A stretch of 64,000 nt of DNA from Sequoia sempervirens (Eukaryota; Streptophyta; Pinopsida; Cupressales; Cupressaceae), in contig VDFB02000001.1 in NCBI GenBank assembly GCA_007258455.2, positions 13,501,918 through 13,565,917 on the forward strand, given 5' to 3'. The position numbers were made by a program, and so were the translations under genes. Under the pieces are notes generated by a model. The model made no database searches. It saw only the letters and a program-made list of their open reading frames with translations, and was not told the origin of the DNA. Shown piece after piece: positions 32,890 through 43,616 of the stretch. The first letter of the stretch is position 1, and each line of letters starts with the position of its first letter.

Positions 32890-34700
32890 TATTTGATGCT
32901 TTATTGTGATGTGGACATGTATACACTAATACTCGATGATTTACTGCCATTTTTTATGATGTATTCCTTCATGTTCAAATATCCTTGTACACTTGACATC
33001 ATTTTTGAGATATATATGTAGCGATGATGATGGTTTACCTATGTGTTTATGTGTGTTGATCATGGTGGATGCATTTAATTTCCTATTATATATGCTTATG
33101 TGATATTTCATGATGATGATATGATATGCCATGGATGCAACATGTGTTATGATCCTATGATTCTTTTATGAATGATGTCTATATGTTATTTTTTTGTACT
33201 TTTCTGATGCAACTATGTATGATGAAATGGATGGATAATGATGAATGAATGTTAATGTAGAAATGGACGAATGGAATGATTAAATAATGGTGGATAATTC
33301 TACATGTTCTTATGGATGCTTGCTATTATGATGTATGATATGCATGGTGCTCTATGTTTTTGTATTTTCTAATGCAAATATATGGATGCATGTATGAAAT
33401 GGATGAATGGAAATTTATATATGTTGGTGTTTTGTGTCTAAAAATGTATGACTAAATGTATATGGATGGAAATGATATGATCAATGCATTTTTTTTTGTA
33501 TTTTCATGATGCAAACATATATATGATCTAATGAATTAAATGAATACTTTAGAGAATGATATGGTAATGCATTTATTTTTAGATTTTCATAATGCAAATA
33601 TATGATCTAATGACTAAAACGATATGATAAAATGATATGATAAAATGATATGATAATGCTATGAATGATGTCTAATGCTCATGCCTCTAAATGATATTTT
33701 TGGTAATGTCAAATGTACTCAATTTTTTAATGATAGAAATAACATCAGCCTTGGAGAAATCTATAAATACCCTTACAACATCTAGTATGAATGCAACCTA
33801 AACATGCAACTCTAACAATGCAATGTTGTCATCCCAATAATTAATTCATTGTGCTTGGTATCATCATTGAGATTTTAAAATGTTGAAAGTGAGTACAAGC
33901 ATCGATGGTATAATTAAACCATGATGACCTAAGTACTACTTTCATGATGTTTGATAGTGCAAGTTAACACAAGCATCTAGGTATAATTAAACCAAGATGA
34001 CCTAAGCATTCCTTGTGTAAACAGACAAGAGTTAATCATTTTCCCATGTGAATCCAAAATATCATCAGTGATACTTTGTAGAGCACGTCCCACGATGATT
34101 CACATGGTAGTAATGATCAACTCATAGACAACAGACAAAGAAAAATATCATTCTCGATCATAGCTTCTCTAGTTCTTGACATCCTTGAGTTGCTCCTAAG
34201 AAATGATAACAACAATCACAATGCAAATAGTTTTGAACATTTGTGTTAAAGTGATAAAACTATGATTCAGAGTATCGTCACCAAATGAAACTTATTTTTG
34301 ATTGACCTTGTTATCGTTGGTTTGGATTATTGTTTTTGGTGAGTCTGATTGGTGTTCAAAGTTGTAGCCTGCTTGATTGTTGTGTTTTTACCAAGTTGTC
34401 ATACTGTTGTTTGTCTGTCACTTTTAAGCTCAAAGATGAATTGCCCCCACTGAGTTCAGGATTTTTCCCCCAGTGGAAACAAACCAATTTTATTATGGAT
34501 ATGTACAATGATCGACAAGCCAAAGTGAGACATGACCGACAAAGCAGAATATGTACATGAGGCTCAAATGAAGGATGTGGATAGTGATAGCAAAGAGCCA
34601 ATGGTCGACACAAATTCCAATAGACGAAGAAGTTAGCCTGTCACAAATAGTGCCTGTTGCTAGGTTTTCACCACTTGCTTTTATTGCACTTTTTCAGATT
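32890..34700 (-). mobile_element. 3' non-coding region of the second Tat-like element
   Basis: AT-rich sequence dominated by GATG/TATG words, with no coding domain. Parts resemble 18700-19200 in word use, for example GGTGGATGCATTTAATTTCC near 33063 and GGATGGATGCATTTGGTTTA near 18902. A small ATGATATGATAAA triple repeat lies near 33619-33656. Near 34655 the phrase TTGCTAGGTTTTCACCACTT parallels TTGATAGGTTTTTCACCATC near 20894, which supports relatedness of the two 3' regions. Confidence 0.5.
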
Positions 34701-34710
34701 TTATAATTTT

Positions 34711-34935
34711 TTATAATTTTATAAAAAAAAATTGTATTTTTCTCTTTTTTGTTTTTTTTTTGTTCTTTTTTATTTTTTTGTTTGTTACCAAGATGTCTAT
34801 TTTCCAAGTTTTCACCAAGGTGACCATTTTTTTAGGACATTTTCTGATTTTTTTGGATTTTTTTAGGACTTTTTCTGATTTTTTGAATTTTTTCAAGACT
34901 TTTTCTAATGTTTTTGGGTTTTTCAGGACTTTTTA
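34711..34935 (-). pseudogene. Lysine-rich integrase-tail-like remnant
   Basis: Minus-strand translation is almost pure Lys with repeats of KSEKVLKKSKKIRKCPKK type, built on GACTTTTTCTGATTTTTTG repeats in the DNA. The first Tat element's integrase ends in a comparable lysine-rich tail (20949-21040), and the 3' flanks of both are similar. It is therefore probably the last trace of integrase in an element that has lost the rest of pol. Confidence 0.4.
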
Positions 34936-35764
34936 AGATGAAAATGATATGATATGACTAATTGAAGGAACAAGACGCCCCACAAAAGAGGTAATGTAAC
35001 CATGGATAAATAATAGATCAAAATGAAAGATTCACTGCAAAACATGTCACACAAGCAACATATCTCTTGTCAAAAGATGATAATGGTTGAGTGAGTAAAA
35101 TGCCAAGAATGATTCCATAAAGGCGTGATGATGATAAGTAATTAGGATCACTGATTTCTTCTAAGTATGATAAGATTGATGATTGTTGATGATTGATTCA
35201 CAAAATATATGAGGATTGGATAATGTTTTACAACTCGACTCAAATATGATTTACATGATAAGATTCAAAGTTGCAAAGGGACATGATGACATAGATTTTG
35301 ATAAGCTAGGAGATATGGAATGGAAGAAGGATAGGATAATGACAATGACTGAGATGATCAAGATCAACTAGATGAGATACAGACACAAGGCCCAAGTAAT
35401 TTTTCCCTATTCTTCATCAAGACCACAAAAATGAAGAAATGATGTATTTAAAAAGAATAATGAAATATGGATAAGGTGAAGGATATGATACAAAAGGTAT
35501 GGATAAAGCGTATAGGATAAGATATACGATGTTCAAGAAGATCCTTAACCTTGTCAAGATCAAAGGTGGAAATGTAAGGAATGATAATATGGATGAAACT
35601 TGCCCCCCCAAGTGTAGAGTGTAAGAGGAATATGGAAAATAGGAATGGAGGAAGGACTTAAGAATCAAGTTTCATGACCAAATATCCCTTTAGTAAACCA
35701 TGGTAAATGGGAATTAGACTCATAAATTTTTTCCTATTAAAGGTATGATGGAAGAACTAAGGAC
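34936..35764. other. Non-coding interior of the second Tat-like element
   Basis: AT- and purine-rich DNA with many GATGA/GGATA words and no recognisable domain. The element carries no protease, RT, RNase H or integrase core here, where the first element has about 6 kb of pol. Confidence 0.4.
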
Positions 35765-36059
35765 TTATCCAAAGGTTTGGATTAAAAAAGAATAATGGGG
35801 GATGAAAGTTGAGTAATGGATAGGAGGTGGGAAGACTTGTTGATGGATAGACAGAAAGGATTGCAAGGTCAACATTGGCACACACCTTGAAGGGTGGTGG
35901 AGTGATGGAGGAAAAATGGATTTGGAAGGTGAAAGGTTTTTAAATGGAAGATTGGAGGAATCTTTTGGTTCAACAAATTTTGGTGCCAATTTAGATTTCA
36001 TTGCTTCTATGAGACTTTTAGGAATCCACATGATTTTTGACTTTGATATTTTCCTTATG

Positions 36060-36250
36060 GGCCTTTTTGTCCTTTGAGATTTTTCTCCTTGATTTATGGA
36101 CCTTTGTGGTCTTGGAAATTTTTCTTTTTGTTTTGATGGGCCTTTTTTGCCTTTTGAAATTTCCTTTTGATTTATGGACCTTTATGGTCTTGGAAAATTT
36201 CCTTTTTGTTTTGATGGTCCTTTGTGGCCTTTTGGATTTTTCTTTTGATT
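36060..36250 (-). repeat. 78 bp coding repeat (26 residues), Lys-rich
   Basis: GATTTATGGACCTTTRTGGT recurs at 36091 and 36169, a period of 78 bp, with partial units on either side. On the minus strand each unit encodes about 26 residues of the kind KTTKVHKSRRKISKDKKAHK. The period is a multiple of three. Confidence 0.75.
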
Positions 36251-36486
36251 TTGGATCAAATTTTCTTTTATTTTTGCATGCCTCTTTGAGGAGACATATT
36301 GATCCTTTGACACATGTGGATTTTGATATGGAAGCTTTTGACATTTGGCACCCAAATTGCCTCCAAGAGAAATAGGAGATATGGATGGAGATGAATGGTA
36401 TGGAGGTATCATGGATGAGTTGTTGGAGGTAGAATTTTGAAAGGGAATCAAGGATATGTGCCTTTGTTGTTCTTGAGGAATAGGAT

Positions 36487-36605
36487 ATGGACCTAGGATA
36501 GATGGAAGGTTTGATGGACTAGGATGAGGACCTAAGATAGATGGAAGGTTTGGTGGATTAGGATGAGGACCTAAGATAGATGGAAGGTTTGGTGGATTAG
36601 GACAC
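36487..36605 (-). repeat. 39 bp coding repeat (13 residues), Pro-rich
   Basis: Three near-identical units start at GGACCTARGATAGATGGAAG near 36489, 36528 and 36567, a period of 39 bp. The minus strand encodes PNPPNLPSILGPH-type units. The period is again a multiple of three, so the repeat grew while still read as protein. Confidence 0.8.
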
Positions 36606-37909
36606 TTAGGTGTATAACCAAGGCCATGGTAATATGAGTTATCTTGAGCAGAAAGGGGTTCTAGGATACCTTATTCATGAAGGCCTAATCCTTTGCCTTT
36701 GTAGTTCATAATTTGACACATTTGTTTACCAATGGGATATGTATTGTTTGTGAAACAAGATGCAAGTCCATTTTGGGGAGGATATGATATGGGTGAAAGG
36801 AAAGGTGTTGGAAGTAAACCGGAGCGGCTGAAGGTGGAGGATCCCAATTTGTAGGTGTGGGGTCCATGGATGGCTTGTATAGGTGTGATAGGATCTTGAC
36901 ATGGGGATGATAGAGTGTTTTGATCTTGACTTGGAAAAGGATAATGAGGTGTAGAAGATGGAGTAGCTTGCTCTTTATTAGGTGTGGAATCATCATGAAG
37001 TGGTGTGAAAGGCATATCTTGATCTTGATGAGGAAGGGAATCATGAGATTTTGTAGAAAGCATATCTTGATCATTAGATGGTAGTACATCATTAGATAGG
37101 ATGGAAGAACTATCATGCTCCTAGGATGCAATGGAATCATGAGATGGTATGGATGCGTTAGATGTGGTGGAAGGAGGACTTGAAAGGATACTTTTCTCTT
37201 GAGATGAAAGGGAATCATTGTGTATGAAAAGTGAAAGGAGAGGTTCATCATAAAATTATTGAGAGATGGGAGTGTGGTAAAAGATTGGACTAAGAGATTA
37301 ACATGAATCATTGGATGTAGAAGGTATGATAGAAGAGGATGGTTGGATGGGATCGTTAACTTGTTTGAAAGAATCATAAGGTATATTTTGGCTTATGGGA
37401 GATGAAGATAGATGCATGACATGGTAAGATTGTTCAACACCACTTGGATTTGAGGACTTTGATTTGGGCTTCTCATTTAAATTTTTGAAAAATTTAAAGA
37501 CATTGAACTTGGACGATGTAGTTTTTGGTGGAGAATGTATCATGTCTATATTGATGTCAGATTGATAAGAACAGATGTCTAGTAGAAAATATCTCTCTTT
37601 AGCTTCTCTTTGCATGTCTAGGATATTTTGTTGAAAGTTTTGCATTTGCCGAGTTGAATCATTCAATTGATCCTCATCTATTTATAATCGATAAACTCTA
37701 TGAAAAGAATTTCCTACAACTTATGCCATGATGGTTTGATGTTTAGGCACTTTTTAGATGTTTGATCAAAGTCTAGGTAAAGGATTTCACTTGTAAATGC
37801 TAGTTTTTCCAAGTTTACAACAATGTTGGGATGAGGAAAGAAATTCTCTATAGAAAAGATCCCTAAATTTGGTTTCAAAATGTCAGATGGGAGTCAAATT
37901 CAACTCTCT

Positions 37910-38190
37910 GGTTATCAATTTTGGTGAATGCACCATAATAGTCAGTGTATGCACTGAAAGGAAAATGTGCTATAGCATGGCTTGGATGCACCACAAAAAA
38001 GCTACTACAAAATTTGGTTAATGCGCCACAAAATGTAAGGTATGCGCTAGAAAATGGGGTATATGCGCCATAACAAAAGGTGAATGAGTTAGCAAAAGTA
38101 GTGGATGCACTGTAACAGAGGGTGTATGCACTGGAAAAAGTGGTAAATGTGCCAAAATTAGTAGTGGATGCACTGAACAGGGGAATATAA
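37910..38190 (-). repeat. Leader minisatellite of the second Tat-like element, part 1
   Basis: About ten degenerate units of ~25 bp with core (A/G)TGC(G/A)C(C/T)A(C/G)AA lie here, for example GTTAATGCGCCACAAAATGT and GTATGCGCTAGAAAATGGGG. The array continues at 43310-43545, beyond the inserted gag-only element. In the parent element this is the leader between PBS and gag. Confidence 0.75.
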
Positions 38191-38293
38191 CGGTTTCTTG
38201 CCAGCTTGTTTGATTTTTTTTGGTTTTTCAGTCAGAGAATGGTCTCTTTCAAATGATGTTTTCTGAATCATAGTTTTGCACTTTCAGTGTGTA

Positions 38294-38298
38294 AGGTT
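38294..38298. repeat. Target-site duplication AGGTT, left copy
   Basis: AGGTT directly precedes the TGTTAGTG terminus at 38299; the same five bases follow the other terminus at 42295-42299. Rejoining the flanks restores a continuous stretch of the second Tat-like element. Confidence 0.9.
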
Positions 38299-38793
38299 TG
38301 TTAGTGTAATTAAATTAATTATTACACTAGCGTAAGTTAACTTAGGTCATCTATCATTTAGTCATAGGTTGCATTTTAATAAATCATTTAATAATGGGGT
38401 AATGTCCCCTTCCTTGTTTGTAGGGATAAGATTCCTTCTAGAAGATGAGTTGTCCTTCAAGAACTTATCTCAACATTTAATAATTTCCTAGATAGGGTTC
38501 ACATGTTGTCACATGTTGTTAGATCATGACACATGGCAACATTTCATGCATTTTAGGTTTTCTCTTTTGCCTATATAATCAAGCATTTTGTTCATTTGTA
38601 TCATATCAATAAAATATCAATCAATGATCTAATGTTGTAGATCAATAGTAATCTCTCTTTGCAGCCCTTAGTTGCAACACTTTTTGTGTGGTGTAATTTC
38701 TCTTGGCAAGATCCTTTGAAGTGCGTGCAGCTTCATTGGATGATTCAACATCCATCATTTCAACATGATATCAGAGCATGTTGAATTCTAACA
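38299..38793 (+). repeat. 5' LTR of the solitary gag-only element
   Basis: It begins TGTTAGTGTAATTAAATTAA and ends GTTGAATTCTAACA, so the ends are the inverted repeat TGTTAG...CTAACA. A TATA-like CCTATATAATC lies near 38571-38581. It pairs with 41802-42294. Confidence 0.92.
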
Positions 38794-38807
38794 TGGTATT
38801 AGAGCCA
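38794..38807 (+). promoter_or_regulatory. Primer binding site, initiator-Met tRNA type
   Basis: TGGTATTAGAGCCA abuts the LTR end. It matches TGGTATCAGAGC, the usual complement to the 3' end of plant initiator methionine tRNA used by Copia elements, with one change. Confidence 0.8.
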
Positions 38808-40305
38808 TTCCATTGAGAATTCATCACATGATCAAGAAAGTTGGGCTGGAGAGATTCTTGCAGGCTTAAAGGTTTCCATTGAAGGCTACTTGTTTCCAAC
38901 CGGAGATCAAGTTGATTTATGAAGCAGATAGAGTCAAATCTGAGCTCGCCATTGTCTTCAGAAGGCCTCAAAACCCTAGGATCACCTATCCAATCATCAA
39001 AATCAGATACATCAACCCGAGAGCCATTAGAGGTATTTGGGTTTACAAAATCAACTGTATTATCCATACAATTTGCAGTAAAAAAAATCACTCCAGTCAG
39101 TTGTCCTTTGAGGCAAATTTTTTTTAGTTGCAGGCACTTTTTTTCAAAAAAAAATCGAGCTCATTTATCTATTATATTTTGGCAATTTTTTTTTTTGCGT
39201 TTCGTATATAGTTCACAGAAAAATCAAAATCTATGGCTTCGACCTGCAATTTTAATATATAGTTGGCATAAAAAAATTTATCGGTGCATATAGTTGGGGG
39301 TTTATTTTTTTTTATCTTTAGTCGGCATATTATTTTTCTCCTGCAGATTTAATTATTATCAGTATTTATTTTTTGAATTGCAATTTCATTTGCAATATTA
39401 AAAAAAAATTGTGCTGACCACTCTGCAGATTTCAATCGGCCTATGTCCCATCAGTGACCTCAACCAACATCATCCATTGGCCCCGCTCCCGTCACCAGCC
39501 CCGTCGAACGAGCTCCCATCGGTGTTTACTCCGACCGTCTATTGGTGACAGTTCCCTTCACTTGTCTTCCAATGACCAGCCTCCTACCGACATGATTATC
39601 CTCACCGCTAATTGTTTGTCGACAATGCTTCGTTCTCCACATACCGCCAAAATTTGTTGTTGGCTACCCCACCGGCGGTGCTCTCCTCCACCAGTGACGC
39701 CGTCGATTTCAGTCACCCCACCACTGACAGAGGTGGCATGTTTCTTTTTGCCAATCGCAGCCTTGTGGTCACATCACCACTAGGTGCCAGTGCCCGGGGG
39801 GCTTGATTTTTGCCCCTCATTAGCCTGCAGATTGCCTAATCTAGGCATTTTTTTCGTTTTATCATAACTTTCACCCACAATATCAAAATTTGGTAAACAA
39901 GATACTGTCGGAAAGAGAATTTTGTCTAATTTCCAGTGGTGCCATCCATTTTAAAGAATTTTTCTCACAGAAAATTCTACAACCAACTAAAGACAAAACC
40001 CTAATCTGGACTCAAAGGCTTGTAACTTCACAACCGTTCATCGAATTTTGGTCATTCCAACAGCATCAAGAAGTATTTTCAGAGCTTTTTTCATCAGTCT
40101 AGACCCCTTGATTAGTTTCAACTCCAGGTACTCTTGCATTGATTTTTTTCAGTTTGGTGCATTTGTTCAATAACCTAGTTATTTTGAAGCTTGGGAAAAT
40201 AATTTTTTGATCTGGGTAGCATCACTTCAGTTGTACATCATATTTGGAAGCTTCTATTTGCTGTTGAAGGTCATTTTTTTTTGTGTTTTTTGGAGAAATT
40301 TCATT
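38808..40305 (+). other. Long leader of the gag-only element
   Basis: About 1.5 kb separates PBS from the gag-like ORF, unusually long for a Copia-type leader. It holds T-rich runs and a C-rich stretch near 39430-39800 that gives spurious short ORFs (Pro/Ser/Thr-rich). No domain was recognised. Confidence 0.45.
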
Positions 40306-41259
40306 ATGGGGCTTGCATATACTCCTTTGGTTATGTTGCACAAGGGAAACTATTCACAATGGTGGGATGGGATCGCACACCATCTCCAATCACTTGATTT
40401 ATTGCCACATATTTTTGGTATAGTTCCTCATCCAAGTCAAGGTATTCATGAATTTTCTTGGAGTTGCAATAGATACACTGTCTTGGAGATCATTGCTATG
40501 CAAGTTGATTGTGATGTTTTGAGATCTATTGATCACTGTGATTTTCCTCACATTCTTTGGGCTAAGCTTTGGGAGATCTATGGAGATTCAAATACTCCAC
40601 TATTCCCCGATGGTCATGATTTAGAATGTCATTCTTCAGATCAGGTGCCCCATGATGATATTGTTGTGCAGGAGGATGATTGCCTTGAATCTTTTGAAGA
40701 GGTTGACAAGGTTCCTTTAGGTGCTTCTTATCCATCAAAGACAGTTGGTATCCCTTCACAATCAGTGATTCCTTGTCCAGATTCATTGATTGAGGCTTCC
40801 ATCATCATCACTCATCAGGACACCTTCAGTTTTCTAGACTTGACATCAAGGGATGGCTTCATTTTAGGTATCACTAACTTGACTACTTCTACAGGTTTGG
40901 AGGACTTTCTTGAGGGGATATCACTCCTCTATTCAGATCCCACTTTTGAGATTTTTCTTGAGTCTCCACATCCTTTTGTCTCAACTATGCTTGGGGATCT
41001 TGAGACTATCTTGGAGGCACTTGGTTTCTCTTCAAAGATTTCATTTCTAAGACTTCTTCCTTGTCATTCCATTCAGGACTTGAGGTTTCTTCAGCATCTT
41101 CCATTGGGTTTGCTTCAAACTTCTTTCAGTGGTTTTGAGGACACTTCATTCAGGGGGGCAATCAAGTCTCCATCACATTCATCATATCCATCACACTGTC
41201 TTTGGATATTATTCAACATTAGTTTTTGCATCCTCCTGATTTGTCACCCTCTTAATTGA
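40306..41259 (+). CDS. Copia-like gag of the solitary gag-only element
   Basis: The ATG at 40306 (MGLAYTPLVMLHKGNYSQWW) is preferred to the upstream in-frame one at 40207 because the related copies at 56455 and 62404 begin with the equivalent MGYATH / MGYETH. The first ~120 residues resemble the N-terminal domain of Copia gag: L-KGNYSQWWDGIAHHLQSLD then LLPHIFGIVP, and later AKLWEIYGD (the -A--W--L---Y block). The rest (about 200 residues) is acidic to neutral, with many Asp-Ser-Phe-Leu runs and no zinc knuckle seen. There is no pol. The frame is uninterrupted for 317 codons, so the protein might be made. It would be packaged and mobilised only with enzymes from another element. Confidence 0.7.
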   Translation: MGLAYTPLVMLHKGNYSQWWDGIAHHLQSLDLLPHIFGIVPHPSQGIHEFSWSCNRYTVLEIIAMQVDCDVLRSIDHCDFPHILWAKLWEIYGDSNTPLFPDGHDLECHSSDQVPHDDIVVQEDDCLESFEEVDKVPLGASYPSKTVGIPSQSVIPCPDSLIEASIIITHQDTFSFLDLTSRDGFILGITNLTTSTGLEDFLEGISLLYSDPTFEIFLESPHPFVSTMLGDLETILEALGFSSKISFLRLLPCHSIQDLRFLQHLPLGLLQTSFSGFEDTSFRGAIKSPSHSSYPSHCLWILFNISFCILLICHPLN

Positions 41260-41801
41260 TTGTGGCATCTTCATCTTTAGGAAAGGAGACATTTGAGTAG
41301 AGTTTAGAGACATCATCATCATCAACATACATCCTTCCTTCCTTCCTTCAATTCCTATCCGAAATGGGAAGCATCACTACACTTGCACTTGGTTTTGTTT
41401 CTTCTGAAAGGGAGACAAGTTGTTTGTCAACATTAGATCATGTTCTATCTTTAGACACTTACCATTTTTGCAGGTGATCACATCTTCTGGGGGGCTATAT
41501 AGTCTCCCTCTTTCCCTCCGATGGGGGGGCTATTGTAATGTATCCATGTGATAGGTGGTGTACTTGGGGGGTATTTGGGAGTCCTCTATCCTTCCCATCC
41601 TTTCTCTCTCTTTTCTGCATTTTCATCTCCTTTTTGGAGAGGGGTTTTGTTCCCACTAGGTTTTCCCCTTTTCTCCGGTTGTGGGAGATTTTTTGCATCT
41701 TCATGTAAATGGGTACCTAACATGGCCTCATAGCCAGGACCCACCATCATCATCGATCATCTTCATTGCATTTTCCTCTCTAAGTTGAACTTATGGGGGG
41801 G
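41260..41801 (+). other. Conserved 3' block and polypurine tract
   Basis: This stretch is not open here but is clearly related to the segment before the next LTR in each unit of the tandem array (for example 57420-57717). A landmark is AAATGGGTACCTAACATGGC at 41706 against AAATGGGTACCTAGTATGGC at 57647. It ends in TTATGGGGGGG, the polypurine tract, directly before the 3' LTR. Conservation between distant copies suggests a structural RNA role such as packaging or plus-strand priming. Confidence 0.65.
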
Positions 41802-42294
41802 TGTTAGTGTAATTAAATTAATTATTACACTAGCATAAGTTAACATAGGCCACATATCATTTAGTCCTAGGTTGCATTTTAATAAATCATTTAATAATGG
41901 GGTAATGTCCCCTTCCTTGTTTGTAGGGATAAGATTCCTTCTAGAAGATGAGTTGTCCTTCAAGAACTTATCTCAACATTTAATAATTTCCTAGATAGGG
42001 TTCACATGTTGTCACATGTTGTTAGATCGTGACACATAGCTACATCTCATGCATTTTAGGTTTTCTCTTTTTCCTATATAATCAGACATTTTGTTCATTT
42101 GTATCATATCAATCAAATATCAATCTATGATCTAATGTTGTAGATCAATAGTAATCTCTCTTTGCAACCCTTAGTTGCAACACTTCCTGTGGTGTAATTT
42201 CTCTTGGCAAGATCCTTTGAAGCGTGCACAACTTCATTGGATGATTCAACATCCATCATTTCAACATGATATAAGAGCATGTTGAATTCTAACA
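41802..42294 (+). repeat. 3' LTR of the solitary gag-only element
   Basis: It begins TGTTAGTGTAATTAAATTAA and ends GTTGAATTCTAACA, matching 38299-38793 along its whole length with scattered substitutions and small indels. AGGTT follows. Confidence 0.92.
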
Positions 42295-42299
42295 AGGTT

Positions 42300-43309
42300 T
42301 GGTTTGAAGTTTTATTTGAAGATATTTTAGCAAACACAATCAAGCAATGTACACTCCTATGGCTGTGAAAGACTGTATTCTTTTGGATTCCACATAGGTT
42401 TTACCCCAACCACACTTATTCTTAGCGGATGAATTCAAAAGCTTGGCCACATGGGCTCCTCCTTATAATGCACTCACTTCTCAGGTCAACCAAGCTTCCA
42501 ACCCCCATAAAACTCCCATGGAAAGCTAATCATCTCTACTAAAAACTGTGAGAATGTGGATGCCTTTGCAACAACCGTTGTTGCACCAAAGAATAGATAA
42601 AGGTTTTTTTCCAATCTACAACAAGGGTTCTAGTATGGTCATTCAATTCGTGGGGAATAATCCATGCGGTGAGAGACCATTGCTTCCCTTCTCATCAGAA
42701 CTATCCTTGTGATACTGGCCTTTGTTCTAGTACCCACATTTATATACTGGCTGGATGTTGCTTGGATTTAGTGTGTTACTAGTTTGGTTGTTCCTTTGGG
42801 TGATTACTTTTTCCCACAAGGCGGGCCCTCTAGGATAAACAAAAGCAAGCAAGTATACCTGTAGTTTGATCAATCTTTATTTCACATGAATAAAGAGAGA
42901 AACCACGCTATATACTCCACTCACACTTGCAAATAAACAAGAATGGGTTTGGCTTTTTGGTCACCCAGTTAAGGGGAGAGCATATTCCTACCATTTAATA
43001 CACACAACAGATAATGAAAATGAATGGGTCTAGATTTTTGGTCACCCAGTTAAGGGGAGAGCATAGGCCTACCATTCAATACACACAACAAACATGGTGT
43101 TCTTTCCTTTCTAATTAGTCTAGATTCCTAATTTAAGCATAAAGGAAATAAATCACTCCAACCCCTGCATCAAATTTATTAGTAGTTTGCAATAAATGTT
43201 TCTTTGATAGTGTTCTTGAGTTTCAGTAGAGTCTCTGACAACGTTTATAAAGCCTGCACAACAAAAAAGCATTCATTAGTTTTTAAACTTGGAAGAAACT
43301 TGCAGAGAA
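42300..43309 (-). mobile_element. Leader region of the second Tat-like element, with an 81 bp repeat
   Basis: This is the continuation of the Tat-like leader beyond the inserted element. No coding. GAATGGGT...CACCCAGTTAAGGGGAGAGC...AATACACACAACA occurs twice, at 42941 and 43022, a period of 81 bp with several mismatches. Confidence 0.55.
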
Positions 43310-43545
43310 AATCAAATGCGCCAAAAAGGTAAATGCGCTGCAGAAATAAATCAATGTGCCATATAAAACATGAAATGCACTACAGAAAGTTGTAAATGCA
43401 CTATAGAAACCCCCTAATGCACCACAGAATGGTGTAGATGTGCTGGAGAAATCCTTCGTCGCATCGGAATAGTCGATAAATGTGCCAAAGAATCTTTCCT
43501 ATGTGTTGGAGGAATTAGCGGTTGCACCAGAGAAACTCACTTTCG
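43310..43545 (-). repeat. Leader minisatellite of the second Tat-like element, part 2
   Basis: About nine degenerate ~24-27 bp units with core AATG(C/T)(G/A)C(C/T)A(C/A)AGAAA lie here, for example CAAATGCGCCAAAAAGGTAA and TAAATGCACTATAGAAACCC. It matches part 1 at 37910-38190. It is next to the PBS region. Confidence 0.75.
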
Positions 43546-43590
43546 AGCCTATAAAACATACTTTCCAGAAAATATCAAAATAATAGGGGC

Positions 43591-43612
43591 TGGGCCCCAT
43601 GGTGGGTGCCAA
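43591..43612 (-). promoter_or_regulatory. Primer binding site region of the second Tat-like element
   Basis: Minus-strand TTGGCACCCACCATGGGGCC closely follows the LTR end. It resembles TTGGCGCCCACCGTGGGGC, the start of the internal region in many plant Tat-lineage elements, and supports the lineage call for an element that has lost pol. Confidence 0.7.
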
Positions 43613-43616
43613 TTTA

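Larger units (their letters stand above)
35765..37680 (-). pseudogene. Coding remnant of the pol-less Tat-like element, repeat-rich
   Basis: Several minus-strand open segments cover this region. The 5' part (from ~37666) reads MNDSTRQMQNFQQNILDMQR, possibly a gag N-terminus. The segment ending near 36671 closes with NYKGKGLGLHE, like the G-patch-like word NYQGRGLGKEEQG of the first element. Next comes a Pro-rich 13-residue repeat (36490-36605), then a Lys-rich 26-residue repeat (36060-36250), then MWIPKSLIEAMKSKLAPKFV (36031). No capsid, protease or RT motif is present. It looks like a non-autonomous derivative whose coding region kept only low-complexity parts. Confidence 0.5.
38299..42294 (+). 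mobile_element. Complete gag-only LTR retrotransposon (TR-GAG type), 4.0 kb
   Basis: Structure in order: 5' LTR 38299-38793, initiator-Met-type PBS at 38794, a single gag-like ORF (40306-41259), a polypurine tract ending at 41801 (ATGGGGGGG), and 3' LTR 41802-42294. It is flanked by perfect AGGTT duplications. No protease, RT, RNase H or integrase is present in 3 kb of internal sequence. Elements with LTRs plus only gag have been named TR-GAG. The two LTRs are very similar with scattered differences, so it is the youngest-looking insertion in this part of the window. Confidence 0.9.

Noticed and set aside
36037..36375. Plus-strand Leu/Phe-rich frame resembling a membrane protein
   Set aside because: It is the reverse reading of the Lys-rich 78 bp repeat on the minus strand, whose T-rich complement mimics transmembrane segments.
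39454..39806. C-rich 'coding' stretch in the leader of the gag-only element
   Set aside because: Ser/Pro/Thr/His-rich frames overlap in two phases and have no counterpart in the array units; they look like compositional bias.
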